DNA from: JBGSYN01 sp041750975 | Lineage (GTDB): Bacteria; Pseudomonadota; Alphaproteobacteria; Geminicoccales; Geminicoccaceae | Direction: 5' to 3' | DNA length: 44,967 nt | NCBI GenBank assembly: GCA_041750975.1 | Contig: JBGSYN010000010.1 | Location: 1 to 44,967 of the forward strand | In this document: positions 1 through 7,126 of the stretch, piece after piece | Layout of the letters: each line of letters starts with the position of its first letter | How positions within the stretch are numbered: the first letter of the stretch is position 1 | The notes under the pieces: model-generated | What the model saw: only the letters and a program-made list of their open reading frames with translations | The model's database searches: none | What the model was told of the DNA's origin: nothing | Program-made: the position numbers and the translations under genes

Positions 1-891
1 CGGATGAAAGCGGCAGCCGCCGGGCCGTCTCGAGGGGTGGGGGACCATGCCGCGAATGGCGGCCAAGGGTTCGCGCGAGCCGCCGAGCCGGGGGATCGAG
101 CGCAGCAATGCCTGGGTGTAGGGGTGCCTGGGGTCCTCGAAGATCTGCTCGACCGAACCGCGTTCGACCACCTGGCCCAGATACATGACGACGACCTCGT
201 CGGCGATTTCGGCGACCACACCCAGATCATGGGTGATGAACATCACGGCCATGCCGAATTCGGCCTGAAGGCCGCGGATGAGATCGAGAATGACGGCCTG
301 GGTCGTGACATCGAGAGCCGTCGTCGGCTCGTCGGCGATCAAGAGCTTGGGCTGACAGGAAAGGGCCAGGGCGATCATCGCCCGTTGCCGCATGCCGCCC
401 GAGAGCTGAAACGGATAGGCCTCCAGCCTCGATTCGGCGTCCGGAATGCCGACATGGCCGAGGATTTCCGCTGTCTGCGTGCGCGCCTCCGCCTTTGAGA
501 CGCCCCGATGCATGCGGATGGTCTCGCCGATCTGCTTGCCGATGGTCTGGATCGGGCCGAGCGAGGTCATCGGCTCCTGAAAAATCATGCCGATTTCGCC
601 GCCCCGGATGGCGCGCATCTGCCGGCTCGCGGGCGACAGCCCCCTGATCTCGATCGGCTCGCCGGGCTTCGGGTAGAACCGAATGGACCCCTCGACGATG
701 CGGCCGGGCCGGTCGACGATCTGCAGGATCGATCGCCCGGTGACGGACTTGCCGCAGCCCGATTCGCCGACGACGCAGAGGGTCTTGCCGCGCGGGACGT
801 CGAAGGAGACCCCTTCGATCGCTTTGACGACGCCTTCATCCGTGAAGAAATAGGTGTGAAGATCCTCGATCTCGATCAGCGGATCACGCAT
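1..891 (-). CDS. Dipeptide/oligopeptide ABC transporter ATP-binding protein, DppD/OppD type (3' end outside window)
   Basis: Cytoplasmic ATPase that powers a peptide/opine/nickel-type ABC importer. The minus strand reads open from an ATG at 891 to the window edge (297 codons, no stop), so the C-terminus is missing. Visible motifs are Walker A GESGCGKS near residue 43, the signature LSGGMRQR, Walker B LLIADEPTTALD, and a switch histidine in THDLG. After these comes the start of the oligopeptide-transporter C-terminal extension (RHPYTQALL), which marks the Dpp/Opp class. The ATG lies 4 nt after the stop of the upstream permease, so the two are co-transcribed. A partner ATPase (DppF type) may follow beyond the window. 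Family assignment is secure; the substrate is not known. Confidence 0.93.
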   Translation of the reverse strand, partial: MRDPLIEIEDLHTYFFTDEGVVKAIEGVSFDVPRGKTLCVVGESGCGKSVTGRSILQIVDRPGRIVEGSIRFYPKPGEPIEIRGLSPASRQMRAIRGGEIGMIFQEPMTSLGPIQTIGKQIGETIRMHRGVSKAEARTQTAEILGHVGIPDAESRLEAYPFQLSGGMRQRAMIALALSCQPKLLIADEPTTALDVTTQAVILDLIRGLQAEFGMAVMFITHDLGVVAEIADEVVVMYLGQVVERGSVEQIFEDPRHPYTQALLRSIPRLGGSREPLAAIRGMVPHPSRRPGGCRFHP

Positions 892-895
892 GGGC

Positions 896-2044
896 TCACT
901 GCGCATAGGGATCCGCCGCATCGCGCAGCCCGTCGCCGAGGAAGTTCAAGGACAGCACAGCCACGACCACGGCAGCCCCGGGCCAGAACAGCCAGGGTGC
1001 CGTCGCCACAGCCCGAATATTCTGCGCGTCCTGCAACAGCACGCCCCAGCTGATCACGGGCGGTCGCAGGCCGATGCCGAGAAAGCTGAGGGCGGTCTCC
1101 GAGAGGATCATCAGCGGGATCGCCAGGGTCACCGAGGCGATGATGTGGCTGGTGAACGAGGGCACCATATGGCCCCAGATGATGCTGAGCTCCGAGAGTC
1201 CATCGAGCCGGGCGGCCGTCACGAAATCCTCGTGCTTCAGGGCCATGAACTTGCCGCGGACCTCGCGCGCCAGACTGGTCCAGCCGATCAGGGACAGGAT
1301 CAGCGTGATGATGAAATAGACGGTGAGCGGGCTCCAGGTGAGCGGGATCGCCGCGGCGAACCCCATCCAGAGCGGAATGGTCGGGATCGATCGCAGAAGC
1401 TCGATCAGGCGCTGGATGAGGTTGTCGACGAGCCCCCCATAATAGCCTGAAATGCCGCCAAGCAGGACGCCGAGGACGAGGCTGATAGTGACGCCGACGA
1501 GGCCGATCGACATCGAGACGCGGGTGCCATAAACGAGCCGGCTGAAAAGGTCACGGCCAAGGCGGTCGGCGCCGAGCAGATAGAAGCGGTCGCGTGGATT
1601 GACGGGCCCCATCAGCTTGAACGACATCGGCACGAGCCCAGCCAGCAGATAGGGCTCGGAGCGCACGAAAAAGCCGATCGGAATGACTTCGCTTTCGTCG
1701 ACCACGTATTCCCGGCGGAGGGCGATCGGGTCCATCTTCGAGGTATAGCCGAAGACATGAGGGGCGAAGCGCCAGCCGCCGTCCGCACCTTCCAGAATGA
1801 AGTGCAGCGATTGTGGCGGCGCAAAAGTGCCACGCCGGCTGGTTTCCGCAGGATCGAAGGGTGCCACGAACTCCGCCAGGAGCGCCACCAGATAGATCAG
1901 CAGGACGACGACCAGGCTCGCCATGGCGAGCTTATGCTTGCGGAAGCGGAGCCAGACTAGCTTCCACTGCCCGGCCACCTCGATCCGGGTTTCCTCGTCG
2001 GGCGCCCGCGTTTCCGGGACAGCGGCCGCAAGTTCCGTGCTCAC
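896..2044 (-). CDS. ABC transporter permease, DppC/OppC type
   Basis: Inner-membrane permease of the same importer, 382 aa. A GTG start at 2044 is chosen because it overlaps the stop of the DppB-type gene in a GTGA junction, a normal coupling signal. The in-frame reading upstream of it is low-complexity arginine-rich shadow sequence. The protein has an N-terminal cytoplasmic stretch, a first membrane segment (MASLVVVLLIYLVALLAEF), then a long insert of about 110 residues before the transport domain. The domain includes the EAA-loop region TAARLDGLSELSIIWGHMVPS and ends in FLGDGLRDAADP, typical of DppC/OppC. The insert before the domain is longer than in E. coli DppC but is common in importers with large binding proteins. 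Confidence 0.93.
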   Translation of the reverse strand: MSTELAAAVPETRAPDEETRIEVAGQWKLVWLRFRKHKLAMASLVVVLLIYLVALLAEFVAPFDPAETSRRGTFAPPQSLHFILEGADGGWRFAPHVFGYTSKMDPIALRREYVVDESEVIPIGFFVRSEPYLLAGLVPMSFKLMGPVNPRDRFYLLGADRLGRDLFSRLVYGTRVSMSIGLVGVTISLVLGVLLGGISGYYGGLVDNLIQRLIELLRSIPTIPLWMGFAAAIPLTWSPLTVYFIITLILSLIGWTSLAREVRGKFMALKHEDFVTAARLDGLSELSIIWGHMVPSFTSHIIASVTLAIPLMILSETALSFLGIGLRPPVISWGVLLQDAQNIRAVATAPWLFWPGAAVVVAVLSLNFLGDGLRDAADPYAQ

Positions 2045-3027
2045 TGGTAGCGGATCCTGGGATCGAGCCAGGCCAAAAGGATATCCGAGATCAGCGTGCC
2101 GATGACGGTAAGGATGCTCAGCATCATGATCATCGTGCCGGCGAGGTACATGTCCTGGGCGATCAAGGACTTCAGCAGCAATGGCCCCGTCGTCGGCAGG
2201 CTCAAGACGACGGCGACGATCACGGCCCCCGAGACGAGGGTGGGCAGGATCCAACCGATCGTGCTGACGAAGGGATTGAGGGCGACGCGCACGGGATATT
2301 CGAGAATGAGCCGCCATTCCGGCATGCCCTTGGCGCGGCAGGTGACGACATAGGGCTTATAGAGCTCGTCCAGGAGATTGGCGCGCATGATGCGGATCAG
2401 GGCGGCCATTCCGGCGGTGCCGATGACGATCACCGGCACCCAGAGATGGGAGAGCATGTCCCAGAATTTGGCGAGGCTCCAGGGGGCCTCGATGAACTGT
2501 GGCGAGAACAGTCCGCCGACGCTCTGGCCCAAATATTTGAACGACAGATACATCAAGACGAGGGCCAGGAGAAAATTGGGGATGGCGAGGCCGATAAAGC
2601 CGATGAAGGTGAAAAGATAATCCCCGAACGAATATTGCCGCACCGCCGAATAGATGCCGATCGGAATCGAAACGGCCCAGATGAAGAGCAAGGTTGTGAA
2701 CGACACGGCGAAGGTAAGGCCGAGGCGCTCCCAGATCATCTCGCTGACCGGCCGGTTCCATTCGAAGGACTGGCCGAAATCGCCGCGAAAAATGATGCCC
2801 TCGATCCACTTCCAATATTGCACATAAAAGGGCCGATCGAGCCCGTAGCGTTCGCGCAGCGCGGCGACGGCGGCGTTGTCCATGGTCTCGCCCGATGAGG
2901 CAAGCTCCGCCACCAGCGATGACAGATAATCGCCCGGCGGCAACTGGATGATGGCGAACGAGATCATCGAGATCACGATGACGGTCGGGATCATATACAG
3001 CACTCGTCTGAGGATGAACCCGCCCAT
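2041..3027 (-). CDS. ABC transporter permease, DppB/OppB type
   Basis: Inner-membrane permease, 328 aa, partner of the DppC-type subunit. It starts MGGFILRRVLYMIPTVIVIS, the usual DppB N-terminal helix, and keeps the LPPGDY element. Several hydrophobic segments follow, and an EAA-type loop contains RAKGMPEWRLILEYPVR. It ends LAWLDPRIRYQ, the normal DppB terminus. Its stop overlaps the next gene's GTG start by 3 nt, and 51 nt separate it from the binding-protein gene upstream, so it sits inside one operon. Confidence 0.95.
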   Translation of the reverse strand: MGGFILRRVLYMIPTVIVISMISFAIIQLPPGDYLSSLVAELASSGETMDNAAVAALRERYGLDRPFYVQYWKWIEGIIFRGDFGQSFEWNRPVSEMIWERLGLTFAVSFTTLLFIWAVSIPIGIYSAVRQYSFGDYLFTFIGFIGLAIPNFLLALVLMYLSFKYLGQSVGGLFSPQFIEAPWSLAKFWDMLSHLWVPVIVIGTAGMAALIRIMRANLLDELYKPYVVTCRAKGMPEWRLILEYPVRVALNPFVSTIGWILPTLVSGAVIVAVVLSLPTTGPLLLKSLIAQDMYLAGTMIMMLSILTVIGTLISDILLAWLDPRIRYQ

Positions 3028-3078
3028 CAGCCCGATCCGAACCTGCCGCCGGCGCCCGCGGGTGCCGGAATATGCCTG

Positions 3079-5001
3079 TTACTCGTTGCCTTCACCGCCC
3101 TCGAAGAAGAACTGCACGGTGTTAGGGGAGGGATGCCAGAGCGGCCCCGACATCGCCAACGGATCGATGATGTTCTTCATATTGTTGCGGGCGATACCGA
3201 AACCGTTCGGCGGCTGGCGGATACCGATCGAGTAGAACTGATCCGCGGCCATCTCCAGCACCTGCTTCATCGTCTCGATCCGTTCCTGGGGATCGGCGAT
3301 GGTATCGATCGTGCGGTAGAGTTCGACCTGTTCGACGATCTCGGCAGGGGGCTCTTCGCCGTCCTCGGGATTCATCACCCACTCGGCCCAGAGCGGGGCG
3401 ATATGAATGACCGTCGTGTTGAACGGCATGAAGCCGCGAGGATCGGTGATGCTGTCGCTCATGCCGCCGGGCGCGTCCCAGATATAGGCATCGTGCGCAT
3501 TGCCGATCAGCGTCGTCGTCATGAAGGCCCGATCGACCGGACGAAATTGGGCATTGATGCCGACATCCTGCCAATATTGCTGCACCAGCTCCATGGTCTC
3601 GGTGCGACCGTCGCCATCGGTCGCAAGAACGACGAAGGAGATCGGCTCGCCGTTCGGTCCAAGCCGCCAGCCATTGGCGTCACGTTCGGCAAATCCCGCC
3701 TGGTCCAGATGCTCGTTGGCGAGATCGGGGTCGAACTCGATATATTGCTTGGCCAGACGCTCGACATAAAAAGGCGACTCCGGTCGCGGTGCCGCCTGGC
3801 TGACCTCACCCTGACCGAAATAGACGAGGTCGATGATCTCTTCGCGGTCGATGGCGTGGCTCAGGCCGATGCGGAAATCCTTGTTGTTGAAGATTTCGCG
3901 CAGGACCGGATCAGGGTGCGAGAGATTGAGATAGATCGTCGGTTGGTTGGCGTTCGAGGCCTGGACATCGAAGAAGCGATAATCGCCGCTCTGCTGATTG
4001 TCGAACAAGACGGCCTTGTTCTGCGGCTCGCCGAGGTGGCGCAGCTGATAGTCGATCTCGCCATTGAGGGCTTTTAAGAGAATGACCTCGTTGTCCTCGA
4101 CCTGATCGTAGACGACGCGGTCGATATAGGGCAGCTGATTGCCCTCGGCATCGACCTTCCAGAAATAGGGATTGCGCTCGGCGATGATCCGCTGGGCTTC
4201 GCCATAGGCATTGGTGAGGCGCCAGGGATGGAGTGTCGGCAGCTCCGGGTTCTGCCAATAGGTCGTGGTCCAGATCGGGCCGATCTTGCTGTTGAAGAGC
4301 CCGACCCAGTCATCGACGCCGTCGGTCGCGTCGATCAACGCCTGGATGTCGGGATTGTAGTCCTCGTGAAATTGCTCGAGATAGTGGCGCGGATGGGTTG
4401 TCGGCGGTGAGCCGAACCCATAGGCGATGCGGTCGAGGAAAGTGGCATAGGGCTGGGTGAATTTGAAGACCACGGTCTGGTCGTCGATCTTCTCGACGGT
4501 GACGGGCTCGCCGCCGACGGTCCACAAGGGATCGATGCCGGGCGTCAGCGCCGGGTTGGTCAAAACGTCCTCGTACCAGAACATGATGTCGTCGGCATCG
4601 AAGGGCTCGCCGTCCGACCATTTCATGCCGTCACGCAGCGTGAATGTGAATTCGGTTGCGTCGTCGCTGACCTCAACGTCCTTGGCGATATGCGGCTGGA
4701 CCTCGGTCCAGTCCCGGCTCCAGCGGACGAGGTTATGGTAGCCGATGCTGCGGACCATATTGTGCTGGTCGCCGCCGCCCCGTATGGCACGTCGCCAAGT
4801 GCCGCCATAATCGCCGACTCTCTCCTGGACTTCCTCGACATAGGGCTCGGCCGGCAGCCGTTCCGCCACCGGCGGGAGCTCGCCCGCTTCGACGAGCGGA
4901 TCGAGCATCGGCGCCTGGTTGTAGTCTTGGGCTACGGCCATCGGCGCCGCCATTAATGCGGCAGCCAGCAGGCCGGCTGACAGGTCCAAGGAATGTTTCA
5001 T
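3079..5001 (-). CDS. Periplasmic substrate-binding protein, SBP family 5 (large subgroup)
   Basis: Solute receptor of the importer, 640 aa. The start at 5001 (MKHSLDLSAGLL) has an AGGGAG ribosome site 6 nt upstream. Starting at 5037 would put 12 charged residues before the signal peptide. Signal peptide residues 1-24 end in AVAQ. The mature protein shows the SBP_bac_5 features: AKDVEVSDDATEFTFTLRDGMKWSDGEPFDADDI, then YFWK and the long C-terminal lobe. At 640 aa it is about 100 residues longer than DppA/OppA. Large members of this family often bind oligosaccharides, sugar acids or opines rather than short peptides, and the adjacent enolase-superfamily enzyme fits that idea. The ligand is inferred, not shown. 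Confidence 0.92.
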   Translation of the reverse strand: MKHSLDLSAGLLAAALMAAPMAVAQDYNQAPMLDPLVEAGELPPVAERLPAEPYVEEVQERVGDYGGTWRRAIRGGGDQHNMVRSIGYHNLVRWSRDWTEVQPHIAKDVEVSDDATEFTFTLRDGMKWSDGEPFDADDIMFWYEDVLTNPALTPGIDPLWTVGGEPVTVEKIDDQTVVFKFTQPYATFLDRIAYGFGSPPTTHPRHYLEQFHEDYNPDIQALIDATDGVDDWVGLFNSKIGPIWTTTYWQNPELPTLHPWRLTNAYGEAQRIIAERNPYFWKVDAEGNQLPYIDRVVYDQVEDNEVILLKALNGEIDYQLRHLGEPQNKAVLFDNQQSGDYRFFDVQASNANQPTIYLNLSHPDPVLREIFNNKDFRIGLSHAIDREEIIDLVYFGQGEVSQAAPRPESPFYVERLAKQYIEFDPDLANEHLDQAGFAERDANGWRLGPNGEPISFVVLATDGDGRTETMELVQQYWQDVGINAQFRPVDRAFMTTTLIGNAHDAYIWDAPGGMSDSITDPRGFMPFNTTVIHIAPLWAEWVMNPEDGEEPPAEIVEQVELYRTIDTIADPQERIETMKQVLEMAADQFYSIGIRQPPNGFGIARNNMKNIIDPLAMSGPLWHPSPNTVQFFFEGGEGNE

Positions 5002-5041
5002 CTTCTGCTCCCTGTTTCGAGCTTGGTTGTCAGGCAAGTTA

Positions 5042-6205
5042 TCAGGAGATCACCATCTCCGCGAGCTTGTTTTCATCGACCGTCACGCCGAGGCCGGGTT
5101 TGTCGTCGAGGATGAAATGGCCATCGACCGGTTGCGGATACTCGCTCGCGAAGGCGGCTTTGACCGCCAGCGCATGGTGGCCGTGCTCGAGGATCTGGAA
5201 TTTAGGGATCGTCGCCGAGAGCTGGATGCCGGCTGCAATCGCGAGGATGCCGCCGGCGCCGACATGGGGTGCAACCGGCACATTGTAGACATCGCAGAGA
5301 TGGGCGATGCGGCGGCCTTCGGTGAGGCCGGTGCGGCCGATATCGGGCATGGCGCAATCGACCCCGCGCTTTTCGAGCCACCAACGCCACTCATAGGCGG
5401 TGCGCACCCATTCGGCCGAGGCCACCTGCATATCGAGGGCACGGGCGATCTCGGCCTGACCGTCGATGTCCTCGGGTCCCGTCGGACTTTCGAGCCAGCG
5501 CACATTCCATGCTTCGAGCCTGCGGCCCAGCGAGATCGCCTCCGACACGTCGCGAGTCGTGTGGACGTCGACCATGATCTCGACATAGGGTCCGATCGTG
5601 CCGCGCACGGCCTTGACGATTTCCTCGATCTCGGCGTTCGAGACCCGGAGATGCAGCTTCAAGGCGGTGTAGCCGAAGCCGATGAGCTCTTTGGCGCGCC
5701 TTGCCATGTCGTCGGGATCGGTGCCGCCGAAGCCTGCATAGACCCGGACCTTGCTGCGGCAGACCCCGCCCAGGACCTTGGCGGCGGGCTTGTCGATGGC
5801 CTTGCCGATGATGTCGTAGAGGGCCTGATCGACGCCCGAGAGCGCATCGACATAAAAGCCCGTGGCATGGCCCCGCTCGCGCATGGCGCTGTAGGCGCGA
5901 TACCAGAGGAATTCGGCATCGAACGGGTCCTGCCGCAGGACGATTGGGGCGACCAGATCCTCGACGATTTGCGCCGTGGCGCGGTCGCCTACGGGTGCGA
6001 AACTCTCGCCCCAGCCGACAATGCCGCTGTCGGTCTCGATCCGGACGACCGCCGTTTCGTGATGTTTCGGATAGATCGAGGTGAAGAAGGCATTGTCGAT
6101 GAAGTAGTCGCCGTAATCGGTAATATCGCGGCTCTCCTGACCCGCGAGCCAGCCGGTTTCGCGCTTGATGCGGATCGGAAATGCTTGGACCTTATGAATC
6201 CGCAT
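5042..6205 (-). CDS. Mandelate racemase/muconate-lactonizing (enolase) superfamily enzyme
   Basis: Predicted Mg-dependent enzyme, 387 aa, that abstracts an alpha proton from a carboxylate, typically a sugar acid or lactone (dehydratase, epimerase or cycloisomerase). The capping domain covers roughly residues 1-125 and the barrel follows. Visible active-site positions are K183 in ALKLH (with H185 two residues on), metal ligands D213 (MVDVH), E239 (WLESP) and E265 (SAEW), then D288, H314 (APHVGAGG) and E340. The Asp/Glu/Glu ligands and the downstream His keep a complete site; KxH in place of KxK hints at a subgroup other than classical mandelate racemase. It lies 40 nt upstream of the binding protein, so it probably acts on the imported compound. 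The exact substrate cannot be read. Confidence 0.88.
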   Translation of the reverse strand: MRIHKVQAFPIRIKRETGWLAGQESRDITDYGDYFIDNAFFTSIYPKHHETAVVRIETDSGIVGWGESFAPVGDRATAQIVEDLVAPIVLRQDPFDAEFLWYRAYSAMRERGHATGFYVDALSGVDQALYDIIGKAIDKPAAKVLGGVCRSKVRVYAGFGGTDPDDMARRAKELIGFGYTALKLHLRVSNAEIEEIVKAVRGTIGPYVEIMVDVHTTRDVSEAISLGRRLEAWNVRWLESPTGPEDIDGQAEIARALDMQVASAEWVRTAYEWRWWLEKRGVDCAMPDIGRTGLTEGRRIAHLCDVYNVPVAPHVGAGGILAIAAGIQLSATIPKFQILEHGHHALAVKAAFASEYPQPVDGHFILDDKPGLGVTVDENKLAEMVIS

Positions 6206-6298
6206 GTGTGTGCTGCAGCCTCCCTCGATAAAGCGGATCCATCATGGTGGCGGGCGGTGGTAGCGTCAACATCAGGTGGTGCGGCTGGAATTGTCGCC

Positions 6299-6775
6299 TC
6301 ACTGCGGTGCTTCGGTCAGCCCGGCCAGGGCTCGAAGCCGTTGGGCCAGATGCGCCGCGTTGAAACTCGCGAAGCTCGTGATCACCGCCGGCTGCCAAAG
6401 GCGGACGATCCCTTGCAGCTGTTGCTCGAGGCGTAGCTCCATCGGCAGGTCGTCGAGACGCTGGCGATGGATGTCGAGGACGATCTCGACCGGCCATTTG
6501 CGGGCGCGGATGCGTTGCAGATCGGCCGTCATGGTGATGATGACCGGCTTGAGCCCGCGCGCAGCACTCTGATCCCAGATGATATCGAAGACCCGTTCGA
6601 GGTCCTCGCCCGCGAGACCTTCGACGACCACCGCGATATGCCGCTTCGGCGGGTCGGTCGGCTCGGGCCCCGGCGGATTCGGCGGTAGCGGCTCGGATGC
6701 TGTCGGCGTCGGTACGGCCGGTCGCCTCGAGGCGGCACGACGCAATCGCTCAAGGAAGCGCTGTACGCTTGGCAT
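6299..6775 (-). CDS. Unknown protein, 158 aa
   Basis: No family recognised. The start at 6775 (MPSVQRFLERLRR) is preferred because it overlaps the 3' end of the next gene upstream by 26 nt; an earlier start at 6802 is possible. A basic N-terminus and a proline-rich linker (about residues 20-45) precede a compact alpha/beta-looking domain. That domain begins RHIAVVVEGLAGEDLERVFD and continues with hydrophobic strands (KPVIITMT, PVEIVLDI) and a C-terminal helix. No signal peptide or membrane span is seen. It is 93 nt upstream of the enolase-superfamily gene on the same strand, so it may share the transporter operon. The rest of the region gives no function. Confidence 0.6.
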   Translation of the reverse strand: MPSVQRFLERLRRAASRRPAVPTPTASEPLPPNPPGPEPTDPPKRHIAVVVEGLAGEDLERVFDIIWDQSAARGLKPVIITMTADLQRIRARKWPVEIVLDIHRQRLDDLPMELRLEQQLQGIVRLWQPAVITSFASFNAAHLAQRLRALAGLTEAPQ

Positions 6776-7019
6776 TGATTTCCTGGGTCGCTTGTTCCGC
6801 AAAGGTCTTGGCCTCCCTCGCCTTGAGGCGGGCCCCGATGCAATGGGTCTGCTTGTCCGCGAAGTGCAGGATGACGGCGAACCGCATCAGGTCCGAATCG
6901 ATTAACGTCTCATCCTCGACGATCCGCACGGCGTCGATGATATCGGCCCTGAACGATTCCCCGTTCGGCATCTGCGCCAGCAGTACCGGTCTCGGTGGAT
7001 TGTGATTTTCGTCACACAT
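6750..7019 (-). CDS. Unknown small protein, 89 aa
   Basis: No family recognised. The ATG at 7019 has an AAGGGAA ribosome site at good spacing, better than upstream alternatives. The product (MCDENHNPPRPVLLAQMPNG) looks like a small soluble domain with alternating strands (FRADIIDAVRIV, MRFAVILHFADK) and a charged C-terminal helix (KAREAKTFAEQATQEINAK). It overlaps the following unknown gene by 26 nt, which suggests translational coupling and a joint role. It is transcribed away from the caspase-like gene, and the 107-nt gap between them must hold both promoters. Confidence 0.6.
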   Translation of the reverse strand: MCDENHNPPRPVLLAQMPNGESFRADIIDAVRIVEDETLIDSDLMRFAVILHFADKQTHCIGARLKAREAKTFAEQATQEINAKRTALP

Positions 7020-7126
7020 CGTTCCCTTCCCATCGCAGCCGACATGTTGCAAATATTAGCCGGGTTATGATTTTGCCGCATCTCGGGCGGTGAAATCCAT
7101 TCGCTTTCGCGCCTTGGAGCTTTCTC

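Noticed and set aside
3133..4077. Long plus-strand frame opposite the binding-protein gene
   Set aside because: Antisense to a protein with a clear signal peptide and family motifs; composition is typical of a shadow.
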